Positions 9,044 to 17,197 of a stretch of 64,000 bases of DNA are shown piece after piece (positions within the stretch are counted from its first letter, which is position 1; each line of letters starts with the position of its first letter). The stretch lies in NCBI RefSeq assembly GCF_023073315.1, contig NZ_JADPJH010000018.1, positions 557,534 to 621,533 on the forward strand. Reading direction: 5' to 3'. The DNA is from Bradyrhizobium sp. 1. Its GTDB lineage: Bacteria > Pseudomonadota > Alphaproteobacteria > Rhizobiales > Xanthobacteraceae. A program made the translations under genes and the position numbers. The notes under the pieces are model-generated. The model made no database searches. It had not been told where the DNA came from and was given only the letters and a program-made list of their open reading frames with translations.

Positions 9044-10042
9044 TCAGCTGAGCGCCACGTTGACCGCCGATTCCGGCAGCTCCGCATTGAAGCAGCGCTG
9101 ATAGAACTCGGCGACCAGGGGACGCTCGAGCTCGTCGCATTTGTTGAGGAAGGTGACACGGAAGGCAAAGCCGATGTCGCCGAAGATGTCGGCGTTCTCA
9201 GCCCAGGTGATCACCGTGCGCGGGCTCATCACCGTCGACAGATCGCCATTGGCGAAGGCGTTACGGGAGAGATCGGCGAGGCGCACCATCTTGTTGACGA
9301 TGTCGCGACCTTCCGGAGTGCGATAGTGCTTGGCCTTGGCCAGCACGATCTCCACTTCCTCGTCATGGCTGAGGTAGTTCAGTGTGGTGACGATCGACCA
9401 GCGGTCCATCTGGCCCTGGTTGATCTGTTGGGTGCCGTGATAGAGGCCCGAGGTGTCGCCGAGGCCGACCGTGTTGGCGGTCGAGAACATGCGGAACGCC
9501 GGATGCGGCTTGATCACCTTGTTCTGGTCGAGCAGCGTCAGGCGGCCCGAGACTTCGAGCACGCGCTGGATCACGAACATCACGTCCGGACGGCCGGCGT
9601 CGTATTCGTCGAACACCAGCGCGATGTTGTGCTGGAGCGCCCAGGGCAGAATGCCGTCGCGGAACTCAGTGACCTGCTTGCCGTCGCGGACCACGATCGA
9701 GTCCTTGCCAACGAGGTCGATACGGCTGATGTGGCTGTCGAGGTTGACGCGCACGCAGGGCCAGTTCAGGCGGGCCGCGACCTGCTCGATATGGGTGGAT
9801 TTGCCGGTGCCGTGATAGCCTGTGACCATCACGCGACGGTTGCGGGCGAAGCCGGCGAGAATGGCGAGCGTGGTGGCACGGTCGAAGCGGTAGTCGGAAT
9901 CGACTTCGGGCACATGAGGATCGACTTCGGAATAGGCCGGCACTTCGAGATCGCTGTCGATCCCGAACACCTGGCGCACCGACACCTTCATGTCGGGCAT
10001 TCCGGAAACTTCCTCAACTTTGGACGTGGCGGCGGTCGTCAT
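9044..10042 (-). CDS. cobS: cobaltochelatase subunit CobS (AAA+ ATPase)
   Basis: CobS is the MoxR-type AAA+ ATPase of the CobN-CobS-CobT cobaltochelatase. The 332-residue protein has Walker A GYHGTGKS (75-82), Walker [10 protein letters not shown] (142-150) and the family segment [20 protein letters not shown]. The start at 10042 is set by GGAGG just upstream on the minus strand and gives the usual CobS N-terminus (VRQVFGID); an upstream extension to 10159 has no such support. It is the first gene of the cobS-GNAT-cobT-phytase-like run. No cobalamin riboswitch was recognised upstream. Confidence 0.96.
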   Translation of the reverse strand: MTTAATSKVEEVSGMPDMKVSVRQVFGIDSDLEVPAYSEVDPHVPEVDSDYRFDRATTLAILAGFARNRRVMVTGYHGTGKSTHIEQVAARLNWPCVRVNLDSHISRIDLVGKDSIVVRDGKQVTEFRDGILPWALQHNIALVFDEYDAGRPDVMFVIQRVLEVSGRLTLLDQNKVIKPHPAFRMFSTANTVGLGDTSGLYHGTQQINQGQMDRWSIVTTLNYLSHDEEVEIVLAKAKHYRTPEGRDIVNKMVRLADLSRNAFANGDLSTVMSPRTVITWAENADIFGDIGFAFRVTFLNKCDELERPLVAEFYQRCFNAELPESAVNVALS

Positions 10043-10375
10043 CAATCCTCCGAGGTCCCGGGCGATCCCGAGACCAGTTATTTGCACGTTGGCTGCGGCT
10101 GGGTGCGCCTGCGAACCTAGCAGAGACAACGTGCGGGCAGAAGCCCGCGCCCCAATCAAAGTTCCGTTGTCTTTTCATTTAGATAGGTGAGGAACGCAGT
10201 TTTTGGAGGGCTGCCTTGCGAATCACGCTTGAATTTCGGGCGGGGGAACGGCCCTGCCCATCCGAATGGCACTTTCGCCGCCCCTCCTTACTTATGTAGG
10301 GTCTAAGCCCCTTGGGGCCTGAACCCTTCTGAACCCATCTGAACCCTTGGACCCTCCGCCGACACGAAAGACGTC
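10043..10375. other. intergenic region between cobS and the DedA gene
   Basis: About 330 bases separating divergent genes, so it should hold promoters in both directions. No clear sigma-70 pair or riboswitch was identified. A GC-rich inverted pair (GGGCAGAAGCCCGC near 10135-10148) and the ten-base tandem repeat listed separately are the only structures seen. Confidence 0.5.
10321..10350 (+). repeat. three tandem 10-base units before the DedA gene
   Basis: Three consecutive units read GAACCCTTCT, GAACCCATCT and GAACCCTTGG, 26 to 55 bases before the GTG start of the DedA gene. The exact ten-base period places equivalent bases about one helical turn apart, as in some regulator sites, but a slippage product is equally possible. 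Confidence 0.6.
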
Positions 10376-11032
10376 GTGACATCCTTCCTTGATCCCCTCA
10401 TCGCCTTCGTTTCGGCCCATGCGTGGCTGGCCTATCTGACCCTGTTCCTGGCGGCGCTGCTCGAAGCCGTGCCGGTGGTGGGGTCGGTCATCCCCGGCTC
10501 GACCATCATCCTGGCGCTGAGCGCGCTGGTTCCGGGCGGGGAGCTGACACTGCAATGGGTGCTGTTGGCAGCCGCGCTCGGCGCGGTGCTGGGCGACGGC
10601 TCGGCCTTCTGGATCGGGCACCGGCAGCAGCGCGAGATCCTCAACACCTGGCCGCTGACCAATTATCCGCGCGTGGTCGCGGAGAGCGAGAGCTTCTTCC
10701 ACCGCTTCGGCACCTGGGCCGTGTTCTTCGCGCGCTTCGTGCCGCCGATCCGCGCCTTCGTGCCTGTTACCGCCGGCGCGCTCGGGATGCCCCCTGCTCG
10801 CTTCTACGCGATCAACATCCCGGCGATCCTGGTCTGGGCGCCCGCGCACGTGCTGCCGGGCGTGCTGGCCGTATCGGCGCTACATGAATATGCCGGGCCG
10901 CATCACGGGCATCCGTTCAAGCACATGTGGATTTTGACCGTGGTCGGCGTCGCGATCGTGGTGGGCGTGGCGGTCTGGATCTATCGCCGGCGGAATGGCG
11001 GTGGTGTCGCGGCGGCGAAGCCGCAGATCTAA
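10376..11032 (+). CDS. DedA family (VTT domain) membrane protein
   Basis: A 218-residue inner-membrane protein of the DedA superfamily, whose members act in lipid flipping and envelope homeostasis. Seen in order: a hydrophobic helix near 15-35, the family segment VIPGSTIILALSALVPGG, a charged amphipathic part with FFHRFGTWAVFFARFVPPIRAF (the conserved R-F-x-P-x-x-R region), GALGMPPARFYAIN, and two C-terminal helices ending in a basic tail. The start is GTG; an ATG is not available close by. Its 3' third is repeated in a diverged form at 13188-13400, beyond an inserted cassette. Confidence 0.9.
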   Translation: MTSFLDPLIAFVSAHAWLAYLTLFLAALLEAVPVVGSVIPGSTIILALSALVPGGELTLQWVLLAAALGAVLGDGSAFWIGHRQQREILNTWPLTNYPRVVAESESFFHRFGTWAVFFARFVPPIRAFVPVTAGALGMPPARFYAINIPAILVWAPAHVLPGVLAVSALHEYAGPHHGHPFKHMWILTVVGVAIVVGVAVWIYRRRNGGGVAAAKPQI

Positions 11033-11053
11033 CCTCGGCAAGGCGCGCTTCCC

Positions 11054-11425
11054 TCAAGGCCTATTGAGAAGCACCCACAGCCGCGAGATTCGACCGCTCT
11101 CGATTTCGGCCACGTCGGCCCCCGTGACCGCGACTGGACCATGCTCGGGCCCTGCGCGCCAGGCCAGATGTGCCAAGCCGTGATGCCCGACGGCCGCGCC
11201 ATCGGGCACGAATCTGAACGTCGGCCCGAACTGTTTCAGAAGATCTCCAGCGACGCGCGATATGTCAGCCCGTCCCCGGACGATATTCGTCGGCTCGTAC
11301 ATGACGGGCTCTTCGACGAACAACTCGGCTATGGCCGCTTGCCGTTTGTCCTCGTCCCGCTCGTTGAATACGCGCTCGATATTTGACCGAAGCAGATGGT
11401 CGAAATCGATATCACCGGTTGTCAT
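11054..11425 (-). CDS. SnoaL-like / NTF2-fold protein
   Basis: A 123-residue protein of the NTF2-like superfamily, with the usual helical start (LLRSNIERVFNERDEDKR), the YEPTNIVRGRADISRVAGDLL loop, and beta strands ending FVPDGAAVGHHGLAHLAWRAG and ADVAEIESGRISRLWVLL. Members are small cone-shaped hydrolases, isomerases or ligand-binding proteins, so a specific activity cannot be given. The ATG at 11425 is preferred over 11443 because AGGAAAGG lies 8 bases upstream. It is probably co-transcribed behind the reductase gene (51-base gap) and opposite the LysR gene. Confidence 0.82.
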   Translation of the reverse strand: MTTGDIDFDHLLRSNIERVFNERDEDKRQAAIAELFVEEPVMYEPTNIVRGRADISRVAGDLLKQFGPTFRFVPDGAAVGHHGLAHLAWRAGPEHGPVAVTGADVAEIESGRISRLWVLLNRP

Positions 11426-11476
11426 ATTGCAGCCTTTCCTCACATTGTTTGTCGGGACGCGTTTTCAACGAAGCGA

Positions 11477-12079
11477 TCAGCCGAACTTGACCAGGTTCAG
11501 CGCTGGAAGCGGGCCACCCGGAAACTGGGTCAGCCTGGCACCGATCGCGAGCAAGCCAAGATCGATGCCAAAGAATCCGAGCTGATCGATCAGCGCGCCG
11601 ACAGCGGCCTTAGCCCCGGCATCGTCTCCCGAATAGAACAGCACCCGCTTGCCGCCGTCACTCGCGGGATCGGTTGCGAGGAGTTCTGCCAGCAGATGAT
11701 TGAATGCCTTCACCACCCGTGAGCCGGGCACCAGATCGGCGAAGACTTCCGACGAGGCGCGACCACCGAGTTCGGCCGGCTTGAATAGCGGCGCCTCGAT
11801 CGGATTGTTGGCGTCGACGACGATGCGGCCGCCGAAGGGCGGCAGGCCGGCGAGCGCGTCGGGCAGCTTCGACCAGTTGACCGCGACGAACACGATATCT
11901 TTGGCCGCTGCCTCCTCGCGGGTGCCGGCAGTCACGAGCGGACCGATCTCAGCCACAGTTGCCGCCAGACTCTCCGGACCCCGGCTGTTGGACAAGGTCA
12001 CGACGATGCCCTTGCGCGCAAATGCCTGGGCGATGGCACGGCCGATATTGCCCGCGCCGATGATGCCGATAGTGGACAT
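11477..12079 (-). CDS. NADPH-binding oxidoreductase, F420-dependent NADP reductase-like
   Basis: A 200-residue Rossmann protein. The dinucleotide motif GAGNIGRAIA lies at about residues 6-15, followed by SNSRGPESL as NADP-preferring residues, then VNWSKLPDAL, VDANNPIEAP, and VKAFNHLLAELL in the region where the family has KAFN. It matches the NADP oxidoreductase, coenzyme F420-dependent family, which in proteobacteria usually acts with NADPH on unknown substrates. The start at 12079 has CGGAGA upstream. It is divergent from a LysR gene, which is the likely regulator. Confidence 0.88.
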   Translation of the reverse strand: MSTIGIIGAGNIGRAIAQAFARKGIVVTLSNSRGPESLAATVAEIGPLVTAGTREEAAAKDIVFVAVNWSKLPDALAGLPPFGGRIVVDANNPIEAPLFKPAELGGRASSEVFADLVPGSRVVKAFNHLLAELLATDPASDGGKRVLFYSGDDAGAKAAVGALIDQLGFFGIDLGLLAIGARLTQFPGGPLPALNLVKFG

Positions 12080-12193
12080 GGAATATCTCCGAGATGTTTT
12101 TGAATCAGATCGACTGATCGATGGCGTAGACATGGCCCCAACATTCCCCCTTGATTAGGGAGGTATTGGCAGTAAGATTTTCAACGATTACTT
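12080..12193. promoter_or_regulatory. divergent promoter region between the reductase and LysR genes
   Basis: A 114-base region between divergently transcribed genes, the classical location of a LysR operator. A T-N11-A type site may exist: GAATCAGATCGACTGATCG near 12101-12119 contains the partial inverted pair GATCGACTGATC. No core promoter is certain. Confidence 0.45.
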
Positions 12194-13135
12194 ATGAATG
12201 AGCTGATGGAAACGCTGGCTAACCTGGAATCCTTCCTCCGCAGCGCCGAATGCGGCAGCTTTTCGGAAGCAGCTCGGCGTCTCTCGGTGACGCCTGCTGC
12301 GGTTAGCCGCAATGTCGCGATGCTGGAGCGCAATTTGGGCGTCCGGTTGTTTCACCGGTCGACGCGAAAGCTGACGCTGACCGAGGCCGGCGAAACGTTC
12401 TGCGCCGCGATCGCAGACAATCTCCAGGGGCTGCAAGCAGCGATTGCCGCGATATCGGCGGGCAGCAACGAGCCTGCAGGCCTTCTCAAAGTGAGCCTCC
12501 CGCCGACGTTTGGTGCAGCCCATATTCTGCCGCTGCTTCCTGGCTTCCTGGCCCTTTATCCGCGGATTCGCGCTGAGTGGCACTTCGAGAACCGTCAGGT
12601 CGATCTCGTCGGCGAAGGCTATGACGCCGCGATCGGAGGCGGATTCGAGTTGCCCCCCGGTGTTGTGAGCCGAACACTTGCGCCGGCGCATATCGTCGCC
12701 GTGGCGTCGCCAGCCTATATGTCGGGGCGAAAATTCCCGAACAGCCCGGACGAATTGTCCGCGCTGGACGGCATCGTCATGCGCTCGCTGCAAACCGGGC
12801 GTACCCGACACTGGTCGATGCGAGACCTTTCGGGTCGGGAAGTTCTGGCCTCGCTCTCCGAGGTGATCGTGCTCAACGATCCCGCGGCAATGCGCGAGGC
12901 GGCATTATTGGGGCTCGGGGTCGCCATGCTCGCGACCACCGACATTCTTCCCGCACTCGAAAATGGTTCGCTGCTGCGCCTCGTGCCGCGCTGGTACTGC
13001 GACGCCGGCGCGATCTCGATCTATCATGCCTCGCGCAAGCTGGTGCCCGCCAAGACCAGAGCCTTCGTGGACTGGGTAACAGATGCATTCAGGAAGAACA
13101 GGCTCGCCCAGCGCTTCGCTGGAAGCTTGAGCTAG
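12194..13135 (+). CDS. LysR-family transcriptional regulator
   Basis: A 313-residue LysR protein. The N-terminal winged helix (residues about 5-65) has LESFLRSAECGSFSEAARRLSVTPAAVSRNVAMLERNLG split by the usual turn, then LFHRSTRKLTLTEAG. The rest is the periplasmic-binding-like effector domain (LLKVSLPPTFGAAHILPLLPGFL; YDAAIGGG; AREAALLGLGVAMLA). It belongs to the CrgA/DsdC-like group common next to small oxidoreductases. It is divergent from the NADPH reductase and SnoaL-like genes, which it probably controls together with itself. Effector unknown. Confidence 0.94.
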   Translation: MNELMETLANLESFLRSAECGSFSEAARRLSVTPAAVSRNVAMLERNLGVRLFHRSTRKLTLTEAGETFCAAIADNLQGLQAAIAAISAGSNEPAGLLKVSLPPTFGAAHILPLLPGFLALYPRIRAEWHFENRQVDLVGEGYDAAIGGGFELPPGVVSRTLAPAHIVAVASPAYMSGRKFPNSPDELSALDGIVMRSLQTGRTRHWSMRDLSGREVLASLSEVIVLNDPAAMREAALLGLGVAMLATTDILPALENGSLLRLVPRWYCDAGAISIYHASRKLVPAKTRAFVDWVTDAFRKNRLAQRFAGSLS

Positions 13136-13187
13136 CCCTTCGAATCCGCCATCGCAGCCCGCCGCCCCGGCGCAGGTCCCACATAGC

Positions 13188-13400
13188 GCGCCCGCGGCGC
13201 CGGCGCATGTGCTGCCGGGTGTGCTGGCGGTGACGGCGCTGCATGAATATGCCGGCCTGCCGCACCACGAGCATCTCGGCAAGCACATCTGGATGCTCAG
13301 CGTGGTCGGCGTCGCGATCGTTGGGGGGCTGGCGATCTGGACCTTTCGAAGAAGGCGCGGGAACGGCAGCGGCGTCGCTGCCGCGAAGCCACGGGCGTAG
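13188..13400 (+). pseudogene. DedA 3'-end remnant (truncated duplicate)
   Basis: Read in frame, this stretch encodes APAHVLPGVLAVTALHEYAG and then a C-terminal helix, a basic RRRRG tail and VAAAKPRA before TAG. It matches the last 60 or so residues of the DedA protein encoded at 10376-11032 (APAHVLPGVLAVSALHEYAG and VAAAKPQI) but is clearly diverged. The similarity ends abruptly near 13190, and the upstream codons are Pro/Ala-rich junk, so no 5' part survives. It is a decayed partial copy separated from the intact gene by the SnoaL-reductase-LysR cassette. Confidence 0.82.
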
Positions 13401-13455
13401 CGGCCCTGCAAGATCTCTATCGGCGAATCTCGACTCCGGTAGCCGTTGTGGCCAT

Positions 13456-14457
13456 TCAGTTCGCCAGGCGATGCTTACTCATTCGCAGGGCGACGACCAC
13501 GCCCTCCTCTGACCAGTCAAAAGCAATGGTGCCGCCGAGCTGGGAGGCCATACTTCGGTGCACCATCTTGCTCCCAAAGCCTTCCAGCTTTGTGGGAGGG
13601 ACGACAGAGGGGCCGCCCCGTTCGGTCCACACCACCGCCACGTCGTCCTCGTGAGCGTTGCACGAGACATCCAAGGTGCCGCTCGAAATCGATAGCGCAC
13701 CATATTTCGCCGAGTTCGTTGCCAGTTCGTGGATCACCAAGGCCAGCGCCGTGCTCGAAGTCTCTCCCACGTTGATCTTTGGGACCGAGACGCGAATACG
13801 AACGCTGGCTCCCTTTTCGTCATACGGCGCAAGCAGGACGGAAATGAGATCACCCAGAAGTGTGGCTCCCGTCTTCCGACCAGGGACTGGACGAATGAGA
13901 TCCTGGGCGCGTTCCAAGGCCATTAGACGACTGGTCAGCTCGTGGACCATGTCTTCCTTTGTTTCTGCCGAACGTGACGTAATTTGCGTGAGAGCCGTCG
14001 CAATGGTCAGAAGGTTTTTGACCCGGTGGCCCATCTCACCCGCCAGCAATTCGTTGGCTTCCTCGGCCTGCTTGCGTTGGGTGACATCAAGGAAGATGCC
14101 GAACATAATCCGGTCCGTTATGTCGGCGTCATCGCCCTGGCCTCGAGCGGAGATCCAACGAACATCACCGTTGGATAGAACCCGAAAATCAATCTCATAA
14201 GCCCCCACGACCGCTCGCGTCGCTGCAAATGCTGACCTGACCCTTTCGAGATCGGCAGGGTGGATGTTCCTGGACAGTATTTCGAACGTGATTTTCCGTT
14301 CACTCTTGGGAACCTCCCAAAGGTCATAAGCGGCCTCATCCATGGTGATGGCGTCAGTATCAACGTTCCAGGACCACAATGCGACCCCTGCGGCGCGCGT
14401 TGCGGCCCGCAGGTGTTTTTCGTGCCATACGGGCATCATCGCGTCTGTGGGAGACAT
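13456..14457 (-). CDS. PAS-domain HWE-family sensor histidine kinase
   Basis: A 333-residue cytoplasmic kinase. A PAS domain spans about residues 18-128 (SWNVDTDAITMDEAAYDLW; GDVRWISARG), followed by the HWE kinase core: phospho-acceptor His144 in EMGHRVKN, the N box HELATNSAKYGAL with Asn248, and the family-defining WTE at 277-279. HWE kinases are abundant in Rhizobiales and often signal through single-domain receivers or the PhyR general stress pathway. The start at 14457 lies 14 bases behind the upstream kinase gene, so the two are probably one transcript; a longer frame to 14763 would overlap that gene extensively. No membrane segment is seen. Confidence 0.9.
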   Translation of the reverse strand: MSPTDAMMPVWHEKHLRAATRAAGVALWSWNVDTDAITMDEAAYDLWEVPKSERKITFEILSRNIHPADLERVRSAFAATRAVVGAYEIDFRVLSNGDVRWISARGQGDDADITDRIMFGIFLDVTQRKQAEEANELLAGEMGHRVKNLLTIATALTQITSRSAETKEDMVHELTSRLMALERAQDLIRPVPGRKTGATLLGDLISVLLAPYDEKGASVRIRVSVPKINVGETSSTALALVIHELATNSAKYGALSISSGTLDVSCNAHEDDVAVVWTERGGPSVVPPTKLEGFGSKMVHRSMASQLGGTIAFDWSEEGVVVALRMSKHRLAN

Positions 14458-14471
14458 CGCGCTTGTTGCCG

Positions 14472-15677
14472 CTAACGTAAGGGGACTGCTTCGGGCGGCA
14501 CCGCGACGGAGCCAAGCGGCACATCCAAAGAATAGATGAATCCACCCGGTTCGTAGGCGAGTTGCACCCGACCGGTCAGTTGTTGGCCGAGCGACTCCAT
14601 CATTCGGGTGCCGAAGCTTCGCCGCGTCGGGGGCTCGACCGCTGGACCTCCTCTTTCCGTCCAGACCAGGCGGAGTCGCTGCTTCAGCTCGTCTATTGTC
14701 CATGCAATCTCGACGCGACCTGCGGGAACCGACAACGCCCCGAATTTGGTGGTGTTGGTGCACAGTTCGTTGAAGGTCATGGCGAGCGCGATGACCGCTG
14801 CGGAGGTGATCCTGATATCCGGTCCGTTGAAATGAAAGCGTCTGTCGCCCTGACCGTCATAGGGCTCCGTCGCGCTGCTCAGCGTGTGAGTAAGGCTGGC
14901 ATCTGCCCAACTGACCTGCATCAGCAGGTCGTGGGCTCGTCCCAATGCAGCGAGCCTGCCTTCCATTGCCTTCTGTCCGTGCTCGATACTGGGGGCAGCG
15001 CGGAAGCTCTGGGACGCAATAGCGCTGACCATCGCCAGAGTATTCTTGACCCGATGATGGAGCTCGCCGAGGATCAGCTTCTGCAATTTGTCTGCGGCCT
15101 GTCGCTGCTCAGCATCGATCCCGGCCTGGACAAGGAGCGCCTGCGCGTCAATTCCGGCCTGTTCGAGTAGCAGGCGAAGGCTGTCGTTCTCCGCGGAAAG
15201 GACGGCATCCTGCGCGGGCGGGGACGCCGAATCAGCCGTCGCCGGGACGTCAAGCGCGTGATCCGTCCAGTTGGTTGGACCGGGAACGATCCTGAGTGCA
15301 CCCGCGCCCACCATTTTCTGCAATTCGGCAATCATTTGTGCGACGCCGAGCGGTTTGCCGAAGAAGCGGCTGTTCTCCGGCCTTTCCGCGTCAGATGGCT
15401 TCACCTGACCTGAAACCAGTATGATCTTGATCGAAGGCCAGCGTTCGTGCACCGCATGGGCGAGTTTCAGGCCATCGATGCTTCCGGGCATCTGAATGTC
15501 TGTGAAGAGCAGCGAAATGTCGGAGCGGGACTCAAGAATCGATATTGCCTCGTCGGCATTGACGGCCTCGACCGGGTGAAAGCCGGCATCCTCCACGATG
15601 TCGACTGCGCGCATGCGCAGGACCATCTCGTCCTCGACGACAAGCACATTCGGCACCGAACCTGGATCTGCTGACAT
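14472..15677 (-). CDS. receiver domain-HWE histidine kinase hybrid
   Basis: A 401-residue protein starting MSADPGSVPNVLVVEDE. The N-terminal receiver has the acidic pocket VEDE (14-17), phospho-acceptor Asp60 (FTDIQMPG), Ser89 and Lys108. A helical linker with two QAGIDA units leads to an HWE transmitter: LHHRVKN with His208, an N box FNELCTNTTKFGAL, and WTERGG near the C-terminus. The receiver-first order means an upstream kinase could control it, and the neighbouring PAS-HWE kinase is the obvious candidate. The start at 15677 removes a cysteine- and arginine-rich extension that looks untranslated. The stimulus is unknown. Confidence 0.91.
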   Translation of the reverse strand: MSADPGSVPNVLVVEDEMVLRMRAVDIVEDAGFHPVEAVNADEAISILESRSDISLLFTDIQMPGSIDGLKLAHAVHERWPSIKIILVSGQVKPSDAERPENSRFFGKPLGVAQMIAELQKMVGAGALRIVPGPTNWTDHALDVPATADSASPPAQDAVLSAENDSLRLLLEQAGIDAQALLVQAGIDAEQRQAADKLQKLILGELHHRVKNTLAMVSAIASQSFRAAPSIEHGQKAMEGRLAALGRAHDLLMQVSWADASLTHTLSSATEPYDGQGDRRFHFNGPDIRITSAAVIALAMTFNELCTNTTKFGALSVPAGRVEIAWTIDELKQRLRLVWTERGGPAVEPPTRRSFGTRMMESLGQQLTGRVQLAYEPGGFIYSLDVPLGSVAVPPEAVPLR

Positions 15678-15868
15678 GGATGGCCTCACTCTTTCGAAGG
15701 GAGCGGATGGATTGGTCCGGAAATGTTTCGCGATTGCCGAAGACGACTTGCCTGGGCACTCTGCGGCACGGCGCGGTCCGCGATTGCTGCGTCCTGGGCA
15801 CCAGAACAACAAGCATTCGCAGATTCCCTCACCGCGTCATCTTCGATGAACGGATGAGAGACTCCGGC

Positions 15869-16120
15869 CTATCGGCGGGCGGTCACAAGACGAGCTTCCA
15901 CGATCTTGCCTCCCAAGCGCCTGTCTTGCAAACAAGGAGCTGAGAAATCGGGCCAGATCTGTGTTGAGCAATTCGAGGCTGCAGCCCGGAGTTCAAGCCG
16001 GTCCCCTTTCGCTATCGCGACGACCTCACTCGATTGCACCGTGGGGGTAAAGCCCGGTAGAGCGATAACCAAAGCTCCGAGGAGCGAGAACATCGCCATC
16101 GCCAAGAGTAATCTGACCAT
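15869..16120 (-). CDS. small exported protein with conserved Cys pair
   Basis: An 83-residue protein. Residues 1-25 (MVRLLLAMAMFSLLGALVIAL) form a signal peptide or anchor; the rest has KGDRLELRAA, a CSTQIWP motif and a second Cys in APCLQ that may pair with the first. From memory, short exported proteins with a KGDRL...CSxQxWPxF...CL pattern recur in Bradyrhizobium and have no assigned function. Three in-frame ATGs lie further upstream (16174, 16186, 16204); 16120 gives the cleanest signal sequence but has no strong ribosome site, so the start is uncertain. Confidence 0.65.
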   Translation of the reverse strand: MVRLLLAMAMFSLLGALVIALPGFTPTVQSSEVVAIAKGDRLELRAAASNCSTQIWPDFSAPCLQDRRLGGKIVEARLVTARR

Positions 16121-16426
16121 TTTGGGCTGCTGACTTTTTGGATCTTCGGCCCCGCCACTTTCGGGGGCCAACATGACAACAACCATAATGAATGATGGTT
16201 CCATTTGAACAACTTATATTTGTTCTGCGCATCCACCATCCTTGTTGAAGCTCAAAAGACGCGGCAACACAGCTGCGCCGCAGGCTGACATTTGCAGAGC
16301 GAACGAATTCAATGGACATCGCAACGCAACAAGCGCCTAGTTCCGCCATCACCGCGCTGCCTTATGGCTCATATCGGTGACTGAGAGTCCGGTAATGCTC
16401 CCGCCCAATGCTTGGAAGGAGTGGCT

Positions 16427-16621
16427 ATGACCTGGCTTATCAATGAATCCCCAACACTGTACGAACGCCTTGCTGTCGAACACAAGCGCATTGAAGCGGC
16501 GATCGCCCTTCTCGCACCCGGACCGAAACGCAACGATCTTTTGCAGAAGCTTCGGCAGCTTGATGTCGCCGCGCAAACCAACGAATGGCTGTCGTCTCCA
16601 GGCTTGCGCGCCCCACTCTAA
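16427..16621 (+). CDS. small hypothetical protein, 64 aa
   Basis: A 64-residue soluble protein beginning MTWLINESPTLYERLAVEHK. It appears mostly helical, with Leu/Ala-rich heptad-like spacing in RIEAAIALLAPGPKRNDLLQKL. AAGGAG at 16416-16421 is correctly placed before the ATG at 16427, and a perfect 24-base hairpin follows the stop, so the unit has its own translation start and a terminator-like end. No family is recognised. Confidence 0.65.
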   Translation: MTWLINESPTLYERLAVEHKRIEAAIALLAPGPKRNDLLQKLRQLDVAAQTNEWLSSPGLRAPL

Positions 16622-16630
16622 GAAAGAGTT

Positions 16631-16654
16631 GAGGCCGCCTCGGCAGGCGGCCTC
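16631..16654 (+). terminator. terminator-like hairpin
   Basis: A perfect inverted repeat, GAGGCCGCCT - CGGC - AGGCGGCCTC, lies 9 bases after the stop of the 64-residue gene. There is no clear T-tract after it, so termination efficiency is uncertain. Confidence 0.6.
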
Positions 16655-16881
16655 AGCACCCTTGGCTAGCTCCTCGTCCCTCATCCGCATACTCGGTAAG
16701 ACATCCCAAATTGCGCAAGCGTCTTGGGGCGGTTCTGGCCGCCGCCGGTACCGTCCGTCCCAAGTTGATCTGACTTCGGGCCTACGTCGTACTATGGCGC
16801 GAGGGAACCAAATTCCTGACCTCACCTTTGTTAGATTCAGGCGGCCCGGTTGGCTGCCGCCTGCGTGAAGCAGGGCGGCCT

Positions 16882-17040
16882 ATGTGTAGGAAATGCGACG
16901 ACATCGACCAGAGGATCGCGCGCTACCGGCGCATCGCATCGCGAATTAGCGATCAGCTTGCCCAAGACGGAATCGCTGCGCTGATCGAGAAATTGATAGC
17001 GGAGAAAGCCGCGCTTCATTCCGAAGCCAAGGAGGAATGA
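16882..17040 (+). CDS. small conserved hypothetical protein, 52 aa
   Basis: A 52-residue protein starting MCRKCDDIDQRIARYRR, with a Cys-x2-Cys pair at residues 2-5 and a helical, charged remainder ending KAALHSEAKEE. From memory, short proteins of this pattern (MC-KC--ID--I--Y) recur in Bradyrhizobium. The single CxxC could bind a metal or form a disulfide on dimerisation. The ribosome site is weak (AGGGCGG). An in-frame extension to 16828 is less likely. Confidence 0.62.
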   Translation: MCRKCDDIDQRIARYRRIASRISDQLAQDGIAALIEKLIAEKAALHSEAKEE

Positions 17041-17197
17041 AGACGCCTCAGGCGGCGCTCAGCTTCCGGGCGGCCGACCGTCGCCCTTCCGCGGGAACCT
17101 TTAAAGGCGCACGGCCAGCCGCGACAGTGCGACGTCATATTCCATCAAGGGCATCGACGTGCAGGTCGATAGGTCGTCTGGACTATGGGTACATGTC

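Noticed and set aside
9044..10375. Cobalamin riboswitch upstream of cobS
   Set aside because: No B12-box sequence or matching stem set was recognised in the 330-base leader region.
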